Of a stretch of 64,000 bases of DNA, positions 26,811 to 35,750 are shown one piece after another; position 1 is the first letter of the stretch; the number at the start of each line of letters is the position of its first letter. A program made the translations under genes and the position numbers. The DNA is taken from NCBI RefSeq assembly GCF_028283705.1, contig NZ_JAPWKD010000031.1, positions 1-64,000 on the forward strand. The letters are read 5' to 3'. This stretch comes from Pantoea sp. Its GTDB lineage: Bacteria > Pseudomonadota > Gammaproteobacteria > Enterobacterales > Enterobacteriaceae. Below the pieces are notes generated by a model, which worked only from the letters and a program-made list of their open reading frames with translations, was not told where the DNA came from and did not search any database.

Positions 26811-28076
26811 ATGAACACTACGCTACGCACACTAACCCTTGCGTTAGCCGTTGCGCTGACTTCACCTTCACTGCTGGCTGAAACCTCTGTACCTATCGAC
26901 TTTCACGGCTACCTGCGCGGTGGTGTAGGTGTCTCCGGCGATGGTGGTCAGGTTGAGTGGCAAAAAAACAAGCTGGGGCGCCTGGGTAACGAATCCGATA
27001 CCTACGGTGAACTGGAACTGGGCTCAGAAGTGTATAAAAAAGACGAGGTGAGTTTTTATCTCGACAGCATGGTCAGCATGGTTTCCGACGGTTCTAACGA
27101 CAATGAAACCACCCTTGGTGACGACGCACAGTTCGGTTTGCGCCAGTTGAACCTGCAAATCAAAGGGCTGATCCCCAACGATCCCAATGCGGTGATCTGG
27201 GGCGGTAAACGTTACTACCAGCGCCACGATCTGCACATCATCGATACGAAATACTGGAACATCTCAGGTTCCGGCGCCGGGATTGAAAACTACACTTTTG
27301 GGCCAGGCGCGGTCTCGGTGGCCTGGATCCGTGGTGACGCCAATGACGTTGATTACCGCGTCGATAATGACAATGACGTCAACATCAACTATATCGACGT
27401 TCGCTATGCGGGCTGGAAGCCGTGGTCAGGTTCATGGACCGAGTTCGGCATTGACTACGCCATGCCAAATCCGACCAATAAACAGAAAGAGTACGGCGGA
27501 TTATACGACGCAGACAACGGCGTGATGCTGACCAGCGAAATCAGCCAGGACATGTTTGGCGGCTACAACAAACTGGTGTTGCAATACGCTAACAAAGGGC
27601 TGGCACAGAACATGGTGTCGCAGGGCGGTGGCTGGTACGACATGTGGAACTATGTGAACGACGCCAGCGGGTACCGCGTGATCAACACCGGGTTGATTCC
27701 AATTACCGAAAAGTTCTCGATTAACCATGTGCTGACCTACGGTTCTGCCAATGACATTACAGAATATACCGACAAAACCCGTCTGATTTCACTGGTGGGC
27801 CGTGGGCAGTATCAGCTCACCAATTATGTGCGCCTGATCGGCGAAGTCGGTGGTTTCTACCAGAAAGACGACTATAAAAACGGCACGCACTACAAACAGG
27901 CCGGTGAAAAATACACCTTCGCGGTGGGATTGGCAGATGGTCCGGAATTTATGTCACGCCCTGAATTACGTGTTTTCGCGTCGTATTTAAATGATTCGGA
28001 AGATGGTAAACCCTTTGAAGACGAGACAAAAAATAATACGTGGAACTTTGGCGTACAGGTAGAAGCCTGGTGGTAA
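26811..28076 (+). CDS. ganL: LamB-family oligogalactoside porin
   Basis: A 421-residue outer-membrane protein with a Sec signal peptide (MNTTLRTLTLALAVALTSPS) followed by VPIDFHGYLRGGVGVS, the typical maltoporin-family first strand. It shows many alternating strands and ends in a terminal aromatic (VEAWW). The ATG at 26811 follows AGAGGAATAAT. In the Dickeya gan cluster a porin of this type admits galactan oligomers to the periplasm, which fits this neighbourhood. It is divergent from ganR and has its own terminator at 28226. Confidence 0.88.
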   Translation: MNTTLRTLTLALAVALTSPSLLAETSVPIDFHGYLRGGVGVSGDGGQVEWQKNKLGRLGNESDTYGELELGSEVYKKDEVSFYLDSMVSMVSDGSNDNETTLGDDAQFGLRQLNLQIKGLIPNDPNAVIWGGKRYYQRHDLHIIDTKYWNISGSGAGIENYTFGPGAVSVAWIRGDANDVDYRVDNDNDVNINYIDVRYAGWKPWSGSWTEFGIDYAMPNPTNKQKEYGGLYDADNGVMLTSEISQDMFGGYNKLVLQYANKGLAQNMVSQGGGWYDMWNYVNDASGYRVINTGLIPITEKFSINHVLTYGSANDITEYTDKTRLISLVGRGQYQLTNYVRLIGEVGGFYQKDDYKNGTHYKQAGEKYTFAVGLADGPEFMSRPELRVFASYLNDSEDGKPFEDETKNNTWNFGVQVEAWW

Positions 28077-28225
28077 GCTACTGCTAATATATCACGCTAC
28101 CGCTGCGAGATAACAAGAATGATGGCGAAAATTTAATTTATTGTACCTCGACATTTATCTCCCGGAACTGTTGGATGATTATCTGACAGAATTTATGTTG
28201 CCATTGCTTTCCTGTTGTCTATTTT

Positions 28226-28254
28226 GGGATACCCTAATGGGTATCCCTTTTTTT
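28226..28254 (+). terminator. Terminator of ganL
   Basis: GGGATACCC, a 4-base TAAT loop and GGGTATCCC are followed by seven T residues. It also lies next to the end of the convergent EIIB gene. Confidence 0.88.
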
Positions 28255-28256
28255 AT

Positions 28257-28577
28257 TTATTCACGTGGAGAGAAATGTTCATCGAGTAATTTACGCAGCC
28301 CATCTGACTGTTTACCAAATATTGCATGCACCTGCTGGCCGAGAATAATCACACCCAGCGCCCCTTCATTTTGCAGTACCTGTGAATCCACAATAGACAG
28401 GTCTTTCACCGTCACACGTAAACGGGTCAGGCAGGCATCCACATTCTCAATATTCTCTGCGCCACCAAACGCCTGCGCCAGCCGTTGAATCAATTGCAGT
28501 TCAGCATCGCTAATGGGTACTGCCGCGGTATTTTTCGGTTCAGTGAAGTAGTGCAGGAAGGATTTAAGACTCACCAT
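28257..28577 (-). CDS. Stand-alone glucose-family PTS EIIB domain
   Basis: A 106-residue protein consisting only of a glucose-superfamily EIIB domain. The phosphocysteine motif is ENVDACLTRLRVTVKD and the C-terminus is GKQSDGLRKLLDE. The ATG at 28577 follows AGGAGTCGATA, a strong ribosome site, so it is not simply the tail of a longer gene. No EIIC or EIIA gene is adjacent. It lies downstream of the beta-galactosidase gene but beyond a terminator at 28603-28630. It may serve as a phosphoryl relay or regulator for the galactan cluster, or be a preserved remnant. Confidence 0.8.
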   Translation of the reverse strand: MVSLKSFLHYFTEPKNTAAVPISDAELQLIQRLAQAFGGAENIENVDACLTRLRVTVKDLSIVDSQVLQNEGALGVIILGQQVHAIFGKQSDGLRKLLDEHFSPRE

Positions 28578-28602
28578 TATCGACTCCTGATTTTTGACAG
28601 AT

Positions 28603-28630
28603 AAAAAAAAGCCTGCCCGAATGGGCAGGC
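28603..28630 (-). terminator. Terminator of the gan operon after ganB
   Basis: On the minus strand GCCTGCCC and GGGCAGGC form an 8-bp stem with a 4-base loop, followed by eight T residues, 15 bp after the beta-galactosidase stop. Confidence 0.88.
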
Positions 28631-28644
28631 GCATAAGTCCGATG

Positions 28645-30711
28645 TTACGCCTGACGGCGCACAACACGGCAATCCCAGGGTGTCAACACCAGCGCACCAC
28701 TGACGGACGCGGCCGACAGACAATCCTGGTAGCCTTGCGGCAGGGTAATCGTCTGTTGCTGGGCGCTAAAGTTCTGGATAAAGACAAACGTGGTTTCACC
28801 GTCGGTGCGGGCAGTCGCCACAACCCCCGGTGCTAAATCCTGCTCAACGGCGCGCGGCAGCGCCAGTTCGTCAATAATGCTGGCAAAGAAATCACGCTGG
28901 AATGCCAGGTCGTTGCGTGAAGCAACGTGCCACGCTTTACCTTTGCCGAACTGATTAACCGTCACCGCCGGGCGACCGGCGTAAAAATCATCCCGATAGA
29001 TAGCTAACGGTTTTGCGCTCTCAGCATGAATCAGTTCACACAGATGACGTACCTGATACGGTCCCTGTAATCCAGCATCGTTACCCGCCAGCCCCTGCAC
29101 CAGATTGCGCTCATTATCGTCCAGACAGTCGATCTCTTCGGCCCAGACACCAATCAACTTACGCAGCGGGCCAGGGAACCCACCGAGGTAACAAAGATCG
29201 CTCTCGTTCACCACCCCGGTCCAGTAGGACGTGACCAGATGACCGCCCGCTGCGACAAACGCTTCGGCACGCCCGGCAAAGCCGTCGCGCACCATATACA
29301 GCATCGGTGCGATCACCAGTTGATAGCGGCTCAGATCGGCATCGGCGTCAACAATATCCACCGCGATGCCCTTTTCCCAGAACGGGCGGTAGTGTTCATT
29401 GACGGTTTTTTCGTACTCCAGCCCCTTATTGCGCGGACCTTCGGCATCATCCAGCGCCCAGCGATTTTGCTGGTCGAAGATGATCGCCACACGCGCATCG
29501 GTACGACAACCCATCACCGGCGTGAGTTTTTCGAGCATATCGCCAAGTGCACAAACTTCACGTCCGACACGCGTATCGAGATGACCAACATGATCGATAA
29601 CAGCGCCGTGGAACTTCTCGACCGAACCACGACTTTTGCGCCACTGGAAGTACTGTACCGAATCCGCACCGTGCGCTACCGCTTGCAACGAGGACAAAAT
29701 ATGCATCCCCGGCTTTTTCACCTTGCTGGTTGGCTGCCAGTTAGTGACGCTCGGCGTTGACTCCATCAACACAAACGGCTTCCCCCCCTTCAGCGAGCGC
29801 ATCATGTCATGGTACATCGCGGTGTAGCAGGCGAGCTGCGTTTCATCTTTGTCCCGGTGCCACATCGGGTAACTGTCCCAGGAGATAAAATCGAGCGCTG
29901 CCGCGAGCTGCCAGTAGTCGTAATCGTAGAAATACTCCATAAAGTTGGTGGTCACCGGCAGCTGTGCATTCGCTGCTTTCAATGGGGCGATTTCATGGCG
30001 GCAGAAATCGGTAACCTGCGCGGTATTAAAGCGACGCCAGTCGAGATTCAGACCGTGGACCGACGTTTCCCCCTGCGGCGACGGCGACTGAATTTGCGAC
30101 CAGTCGGTGTAAGTGTGGCTCCAGAAATCGCTCCACCAGGCGTGGTTGAGGCTGTCCAGCGTCTGGTAACGGACTTTCAGCCAGTCACGGAATTTTTGCT
30201 GACACAAATCGCAGTGGCATTCACCGCCGTACTCGTTGGAAATATGCCAGCCGATCACCGCCGGATGCTGCGCATAGCGCTCAGCCAGCAGCGTATTGAT
30301 TTTCAGTGTTTTTTCCCGGTATACCGGCGATGTCATGCAGTGGTTATGCCGACCACCGTGCAGCGCAGAGACGCGATCGCGCCCAACGCGCAGTACTTCC
30401 GGATATTTCTGCGACATCCAGGCAGGCCGTGCACCGCTCGGCGTGGCGAGAAAAATATGAATTCCCGCCGCATATAACCTCTCAATCACTGAATCCAGCC
30501 AGGCGAAATTAAATTCACCTTCACGAGGTTCCAGCTTTGACCAGCTGAATATCCCGACCGACATGACATTGCATTTTGCCTGTTTCATCATGGCAATATC
30601 GTTATCAATAATGTCGGGATAACTTTCCCATTGTTCAGGGTTATAGTCCGCGCCATGCAATAGCGAGACAACCTTCGGGCTTAAAGGCGCAAATTTATTC
30701 ATATTAAACAT
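28645..30711 (-). CDS. ganB: GH42 beta-galactosidase (gan cluster)
   Basis: A 688-residue glycoside hydrolase family 42 enzyme without signal peptide. It would split imported galacto-oligosaccharides to galactose in the cytoplasm. The acid/base Glu is E160 (WHISNEYGG) and the nucleophile is E317 (FVLMESTP). Four Cys that bind structural zinc in this family are present (C125, C165, C167, C170). Trimerisation and small beta domains fill the C-terminal third. It is encoded 22 bp after the endogalactanase gene and is the last gene before the terminator. I follow Dickeya naming; in Bacillus the GH42 enzyme is called GanA. Confidence 0.95.
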   Translation of the reverse strand: MFNMNKFAPLSPKVVSLLHGADYNPEQWESYPDIIDNDIAMMKQAKCNVMSVGIFSWSKLEPREGEFNFAWLDSVIERLYAAGIHIFLATPSGARPAWMSQKYPEVLRVGRDRVSALHGGRHNHCMTSPVYREKTLKINTLLAERYAQHPAVIGWHISNEYGGECHCDLCQQKFRDWLKVRYQTLDSLNHAWWSDFWSHTYTDWSQIQSPSPQGETSVHGLNLDWRRFNTAQVTDFCRHEIAPLKAANAQLPVTTNFMEYFYDYDYWQLAAALDFISWDSYPMWHRDKDETQLACYTAMYHDMMRSLKGGKPFVLMESTPSVTNWQPTSKVKKPGMHILSSLQAVAHGADSVQYFQWRKSRGSVEKFHGAVIDHVGHLDTRVGREVCALGDMLEKLTPVMGCRTDARVAIIFDQQNRWALDDAEGPRNKGLEYEKTVNEHYRPFWEKGIAVDIVDADADLSRYQLVIAPMLYMVRDGFAGRAEAFVAAGGHLVTSYWTGVVNESDLCYLGGFPGPLRKLIGVWAEEIDCLDDNERNLVQGLAGNDAGLQGPYQVRHLCELIHAESAKPLAIYRDDFYAGRPAVTVNQFGKGKAWHVASRNDLAFQRDFFASIIDELALPRAVEQDLAPGVVATARTDGETTFVFIQNFSAQQQTITLPQGYQDCLSAASVSGALVLTPWDCRVVRRQA

Positions 30712-30733
30712 CCTGAAATTTACAACACCAGAG

Positions 30734-31933
30734 TTAATTAAAGACTTTTACCGAGGGCAATACTTTTCCCTGACAATCAAACAGCGCCTGGTTTTCCCGC
30801 GCATTCCCTTCTTTCCACTTATCGTTAATATATTTCATTCCCGCCTGCGTCGCCCAGGTATTCCCAGGAATAGCAATCCAGGTGGGTTCCCAATAAAAAA
30901 TACCTTTACCACGATGGTCCTGAACATTAATGACCGACTGCATTAAATCGTGGATATAGTCATATTGCCCCTGTACGGTGCCAGGATAACCGCCCGCTTT
31001 CTCTTCTTTTTGTTGGAAGCTGTTTTCTGCGTTATCGCAGTTGGCCAGCGTATAGCCATAAGCTGCTTCCACCACAATCACATCTTTGTTGTAGCGTTTG
31101 CTGATGTCGTCCATATTGGCCTGCAACGCGCTGATTGGCCCGTTCCAGTAGGTGTACATCGACAAACCAATCACATCGAACGGCACGTTGCGTTTGGTGA
31201 TTTCATCAAACCACCAGCGGAAGGTGTCGTTTTTAGTGCCTTCGGCCAGGTGCAGCATAATCTTCACCTGTTCGCCGTTTTTCAGATTCTCCTTCAGTCC
31301 GCCAATGGCTGCATTGAGCAGCCCGGCCAGCCGGTCAAATTCACCGCCGCCCTGCCCCCAGCTTTTACCTTCTGGCCACAAAATGCCGGAGTTAATTTCA
31401 TTACCGATTTGCACCATATCCGGCAGCACGCCTTCCTGTTTAAAGCGGGCGATGGTGTCGCGGGTATAGTCGTGGATCGCGGTTTTTAGCTGCGCGTAAT
31501 CCATTTTTTCCCAGGCTTTCGGTTTGAATTGCTTGCCGGGGTCGGTCCAGAAATCACTGTAGTGGAAATCGAGCAGTAACTTCATGCCCTGCGCTTTGGC
31601 GCGTTTCGCCAGCGCGAGCGTGGTAGCCAGATCGTTATCACCACCACCGTATGCCTGGCCTTGCGCGTCTTTCGGATCAACCCACAAACGCAGGCGCACA
31701 TAATTGACGCCGTTGGCTTTCAGGATGGCAAGTGCATCTTGCGGCTGGTTCGTGTCGTTATAAAACTTCGCCCCGTGCTTTTCGGCATCCAGCAATGTTG
31801 AGATATCTGCCCCTTTAATAAAGTCAGCAGGCATGCCACTGAACGCGCGCGTTTTTAACGCGTCGGCGGCAAAAGTGCTGGCGGACAAACTACAGAGACA
31901 AACAGCAAGCAGAGCGGGTGTAAATCTTTTCAT
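30734..31933 (-). CDS. ganA: GH53 arabinogalactan endo-beta-1,4-galactanase
   Basis: A 399-residue family 53 glycoside hydrolase with a Sec signal peptide (hydrophobic core LLAVCLCSLSASTFA). The start of the catalytic barrel reads FIKGADISTLLDAE. The acid/base is E179 (QIGNEINSG) and the nucleophile is E289 (VIVVEAAYGY). It cuts the beta-1,4-galactan side chains of pectin to oligomers outside the cytoplasm. No convincing lipobox is seen. It follows ganG by about five bases, so it is in the transporter operon. In Bacillus this enzyme is named GanB. Confidence 0.95.
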   Translation of the reverse strand: MKRFTPALLAVCLCSLSASTFAADALKTRAFSGMPADFIKGADISTLLDAEKHGAKFYNDTNQPQDALAILKANGVNYVRLRLWVDPKDAQGQAYGGGDNDLATTLALAKRAKAQGMKLLLDFHYSDFWTDPGKQFKPKAWEKMDYAQLKTAIHDYTRDTIARFKQEGVLPDMVQIGNEINSGILWPEGKSWGQGGGEFDRLAGLLNAAIGGLKENLKNGEQVKIMLHLAEGTKNDTFRWWFDEITKRNVPFDVIGLSMYTYWNGPISALQANMDDISKRYNKDVIVVEAAYGYTLANCDNAENSFQQKEEKAGGYPGTVQGQYDYIHDLMQSVINVQDHRGKGIFYWEPTWIAIPGNTWATQAGMKYINDKWKEGNARENQALFDCQGKVLPSVKVFN

Positions 31934-31937
31934 GTGG

Positions 31938-32789
31938 TTATCCTTTGGTACTGCCGGAGGTCAGGCCGGAGACGAAATATTTTTGTAAGGCAAGGTAGAG
32001 AATGGCCACCGGTACGGCGATCAACACTGCACCCGCCGCATAAGTGGTGTAACTGGCACCCATTTTTTGCGCGACCAGGTTGTACAGACCAATCGGCAAC
32101 GTATATTTGTCCGGGGTACGTAAAATGGTGCTTGAGAGGATGAAATCCCCCAGCGGCCCGGTAAAGGAGAACAGCGCGACCACCGCCAAAATCGGCTTCG
32201 ACAACGGCATGATGATCTCAATAAAGATGCGGAAGTTGCTGGCACCATCCATGCGTGCAGATTCATCCAGATCGCGAGGAATGGCGTCGAGATAGCCTTT
32301 CATCAGATAGGTATTCATCGGGATCATCCCGGCAACGTAGATCAGCACCAGCGCCATATGGCTGTTGATCAACCCCAGTAATTGCGACAGCACGAAGATG
32401 GCGATCAGCGCAGAGAACTGCGGGATCATCTGCAACAGCAAAAACAGCATCAGGCCATTTTGGCGTCCCCTGAAACGGAAGCGCGAAAAGGCATACGCGG
32501 TAAAGCTGACGCTGATTAAGGTCAGTACCATCGTCAACAGGCTGATCTTCATCGAATTCCAGTACCAGGTCAGGTAGTTCACCTGGCCGTTAAACAGATC
32601 GGCATAGTGTTGGAATGAGAGGTTCTCTGGGATGATTGACGTGCTGAGCAGACTGTTACCGGCATTCAGTGAGGCACCGACCGTCCACACCAACGGGTAG
32701 ATAATGATCAGCGATACCAGCACGATAACCAGCCAGGAGAGGGTCAGGCGGATCCACTTTTCGCGGCGGATACTTTGTGATTTAGCCAT
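31938..32789 (-). CDS. ganG: Galacto-oligosaccharide ABC permease (MalG-like)
   Basis: A 283-residue inner-membrane permease of the MalG group with six hydrophobic segments and an EAA loop (LDESARMDGASNFRIFIEIIMPLS). The ATG at 32789 follows AAGGGAAGAAAA; the longer frame to 32900 overlaps ganF and is not supported. It works with GanF, binding protein GanE and, by context, the ATPase at 35751. Confidence 0.93.
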   Translation of the reverse strand: MAKSQSIRREKWIRLTLSWLVIVLVSLIIIYPLVWTVGASLNAGNSLLSTSIIPENLSFQHYADLFNGQVNYLTWYWNSMKISLLTMVLTLISVSFTAYAFSRFRFRGRQNGLMLFLLLQMIPQFSALIAIFVLSQLLGLINSHMALVLIYVAGMIPMNTYLMKGYLDAIPRDLDESARMDGASNFRIFIEIIMPLSKPILAVVALFSFTGPLGDFILSSTILRTPDKYTLPIGLYNLVAQKMGASYTTYAAGAVLIAVPVAILYLALQKYFVSGLTSGSTKG

Positions 32790-32799
32790 TTTTCTTCCC

Positions 32800-34107
32800 T
32801 TATGCCATGTCATCGTTTTTAAAGGATTTCGTGGCACGGAACTGCCACAGCGCCAGGCCAACGACAAAGATCGACAGCAAAATGGTGATGGTCGCGGCAA
32901 TCGCGTATTGCGACGAGGACATCGTCAACTTGTAGATCCACGACACCAGGATATCGGTACCACCCGCGTTTGCACCCGCCACCGCCGGGCCGCCGTTGTT
33001 AAACAGGTAGATGATGTTGAAATTATTAAAGTTGAAGGTGTACTGGGTGATAATGATCGGCGCAATTGAGTAGAGCACCAGCGGCAGCGTAATCGTACGC
33101 AGCCGGGTCCAGGTATTAGCACCGTCCATCTTCGCCGCCTCATACAGATCATCAGGAATGGCCTGCAACACGCCGGTGGTCATGGCAAAGACAAACGGAA
33201 AACCGAGCCAGGTTTGCATCATGATCAGCGCAGTTTTCGTCCAGAAGGGATCGGTGAGCCACGCTTTCGGCGCAATGCCGAAGAAAGCAAGAATGGCGTT
33301 GTTAATCACGCCGAACGAGTCGTTAAACATCCCGGCAAAGACCAGAATGGTGACAAAGCCCGGCACCGCCCACGGCAAAATAAAAATGGTGCGCACCAGC
33401 GGTTTAAAGGGCAGATCTTTCTGGTTCACCAGAATCGCCAGCAGTACGCCAACCGTGCATTGCAAGGTGGTTGCCAGCAGCGTCCAGACCACCGTCCACT
33501 GCAACACCTCAAGGAATGTTGAACGCCAGATCGAAAGGGTAAAGATATTGACGAAATTCTTTAATCCCACCCAGTCCACCAGCTTTGCGGGCGGCGTGTG
33601 GTAGAGGTTGTAATTGGTGAACGCGATGGCGAAACCGAACAGGATCGGGAAAATCACCACAAACACCAGCAGAATGAAGCCGGGCGTGATCATCAGATAG
33701 GGAAACCCGTCGCTGAGCAGCATCTGATATTGCTTGCGCACGCTGTTGAGCGGCTTACCCTCGTCGCGCTTTTTGCCGTTGATCCACGCATCGCGCAGCG
33801 ACAGGTACCAGACCATCACGCCAAAGGCGATGATCAGTACGCTGATGATGCCTTCCGCCAGCAAAAAGATTGAGTTATCACGCGGCACCTCTTCGCCCAG
33901 GGTATATAACCCCCAAAGCCCTTCGCGCAGAAAATCATAGAAAATGCCGGTGAAACTGCTCAGCAATACAAGGAAGAGAAGGCCTTTTAGCCACTGACGG
34001 TGATAGAACTGACCAAAGCCCGGCACAATGGCCAGCAGCAGCCCGCACCACGCATGACGACCTGCACTTTGCGTTTTGGCAAAATTCTCGCTGGGACTGA
34101 TAATCAC
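32800..34107 (-). CDS. ganF: Galacto-oligosaccharide ABC permease (MalF-like)
   Basis: A 435-residue permease with extra N-terminal membrane helices typical of the MalF/GanP group. The transport domain carries the EAA loop YEAAKMDGANTWTRLRTITLP. It lies between ganE and ganG with short spacings, consistent with one operon. Together with GanG it forms the channel for galactan oligomers. Confidence 0.93.
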   Translation of the reverse strand: MIISPSENFAKTQSAGRHAWCGLLLAIVPGFGQFYHRQWLKGLLFLVLLSSFTGIFYDFLREGLWGLYTLGEEVPRDNSIFLLAEGIISVLIIAFGVMVWYLSLRDAWINGKKRDEGKPLNSVRKQYQMLLSDGFPYLMITPGFILLVFVVIFPILFGFAIAFTNYNLYHTPPAKLVDWVGLKNFVNIFTLSIWRSTFLEVLQWTVVWTLLATTLQCTVGVLLAILVNQKDLPFKPLVRTIFILPWAVPGFVTILVFAGMFNDSFGVINNAILAFFGIAPKAWLTDPFWTKTALIMMQTWLGFPFVFAMTTGVLQAIPDDLYEAAKMDGANTWTRLRTITLPLVLYSIAPIIITQYTFNFNNFNIIYLFNNGGPAVAGANAGGTDILVSWIYKLTMSSSQYAIAATITILLSIFVVGLALWQFRATKSFKNDDMA

Positions 34108-34163
34108 GTACGACTCCTTTTCGACAACGGGAGGTTGCCCTCCCGTTTTGCTACAACAAGCGG

Positions 34164-35399
34164 TTACTGGTTGCTGGCCTGCATGGCTTCAACTTGCATA
34201 TGGATCTGTTGGGTGGCGGCATCGAGCGCGGCCTGCGGTTCCTGCTTACCGGTCAGGCTTAACTCCAGCGCCGCATTTGCCGGTCCCCAGACTTCACCCA
34301 TCTCCGGTATGCCTGGCATCGCGGTTGCACGCGCGGCCTGCACCGCTACCGCACTGGCTTTCTCGTCGTTTTTGATTACCGGATCGTCAATCATCGCTTT
34401 CTGTGCCGGGATTTCGCGGGTGGCGATATAGCGCGTTTTCACGTACTGCGGCTGGTTGATAAATTCGATAAATTGCTGCGCCAGTTGCTTGTCTTTACTC
34501 CAGGTGGAGACGACATAGCCTTTCACACCGAGGAAGGAACTCATCGGCTTGCCATCTGGCAGGTTTGGCAACGGCACCACGCCGTAGTTAATACCGGCGG
34601 CTTCATACGGCTGGAAAGCCCACGGGCCGTTAATCACCGCTGCGGCTTTTTTCTCGGTAAACAGTGAATCGATGGCATTCAGCCCGTTATCACCGAGGAT
34701 CCCCGACGGAAAGACCCCTTCGCTGTAGAATTTTTTCAGGAAAGTGACCGCTTCGACCGCGCCCGGTTTATTCAGGCCGATATCCTGCGGGTTATAGCCA
34801 CCTTTGTCGTTTTTGCCGAACAGGTAGCCGCCCATGGGACCGATAGCGCCCCAGCTGTAGTAGATTTGGTCAAATTTGGCCAACAGACCGTATTTGTTCT
34901 GCTCACGCTGTGTTTTCGAGTAGTCAAGCCACTCCGGCAGGCTTTGCAGCGGCTTGTCGATCAGATCTTTGTTGTAAATCAGCACCAGCGTTTCTACCGC
35001 TTTCGGCACGCCATACAGCGTGTTATCCAGACGAAAAGCGTTGATGGAGGCTGGTGTAAACGCGTCAACCTGTTCTTTGTCCAGCTTCAGGGGGGTCAGC
35101 AGCCCCTGCACCACCGCACCACCCAACTGGTCATTGGGGATAACCAGCACATCCGGACCGATCCCTGCCGGACCATCAAGGCGTAATTTTTCCAGTTGCT
35201 GTGCGTAGGGCATCTCCTGCATGTTCACTTTAACGTCGTACTTTTTCTCAAAATCTTTGACGGCATCCTGAATACCGACGGACTTTTTGATGTCTTCCCA
35301 GACGTTAAGCTGCTTTGTTGCCGCATGCGCCGACAGGCTAATAAGCTGGCCAGCAGCCAGTGCAGAGAGGATCAGTGCGGTAAGTGTTCTCTTTTTCAT
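34164..35399 (-). CDS. ganE: Galacto-oligosaccharide periplasmic binding protein (MalE-like)
   Basis: A 411-residue family 1 solute-binding protein with a Sec signal (MKKRTLTALILSALAAGQ...SAHA) and MalE-like features (GPDVLVIPNDQLGGAVVQGLL, then INGPWAFQPY). The ATG at 35399 follows GGGGTGATA. It is the first gene of the gan operon, divergent from the ATPase gene. In the roughly 350-bp shared spacer I see a perfect 14-bp palindrome and a CRP-like site. It delivers galactan oligomers to GanFG. Confidence 0.93.
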   Translation of the reverse strand: MKKRTLTALILSALAAGQLISLSAHAATKQLNVWEDIKKSVGIQDAVKDFEKKYDVKVNMQEMPYAQQLEKLRLDGPAGIGPDVLVIPNDQLGGAVVQGLLTPLKLDKEQVDAFTPASINAFRLDNTLYGVPKAVETLVLIYNKDLIDKPLQSLPEWLDYSKTQREQNKYGLLAKFDQIYYSWGAIGPMGGYLFGKNDKGGYNPQDIGLNKPGAVEAVTFLKKFYSEGVFPSGILGDNGLNAIDSLFTEKKAAAVINGPWAFQPYEAAGINYGVVPLPNLPDGKPMSSFLGVKGYVVSTWSKDKQLAQQFIEFINQPQYVKTRYIATREIPAQKAMIDDPVIKNDEKASAVAVQAARATAMPGIPEMGEVWGPANAALELSLTGKQEPQAALDAATQQIHMQVEAMQASNQ

Positions 35400-35494
35400 T
35401 ATCACCCCATGTCAAGGTATAACATTTTAGTGGTTTTTATGGTGTAACGTCTGATGAGGCAGTGCAAAGAACATCAGATATTACCGGACCTGAA

Positions 35495-35508
35495 ACGCAT
35501 TAATGCGT
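35495..35508. promoter_or_regulatory. Perfect palindrome ACGCATTAATGCGT in the divergent gan spacer
   Basis: A 14-bp symmetric site between ganE and the ATPase gene. LacI-family operators are symmetric and of this size, so it is a candidate GanR site. No matching copy was seen upstream of ganL, which weakens the case. Confidence 0.4.
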
Positions 35509-35571
35509 CTTATTGAATTTGTTATACGCTACGCTTGAGCGGTGAATAAAACGAGAATTAACTGTCAGTTG

Positions 35572-35587
35572 TGTGACATATGCAACA
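35572..35587. promoter_or_regulatory. Possible CRP site in the divergent gan spacer
   Basis: TGTGACATATGCAACA matches the TGTGA-N6-TCACA pattern fully in the left half and in part in the right. CRP control is usual for sugar clusters, but the match is only moderate. Confidence 0.35.
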
Positions 35588-35750
35588 GAAATGGAAAATC
35601 GATATAGGGCATGAAAAGACTGGAAGTTATAGTCTGAGCATGAATTTTCGCGGTTGAGCAGCCTTGCCACCTGATTGTTATACGTAAAACAAAACACTCG
35701 GCAGCACGCTGATCGCAGTACATAACGGTTACTAATTTCGGGGAACGTTG

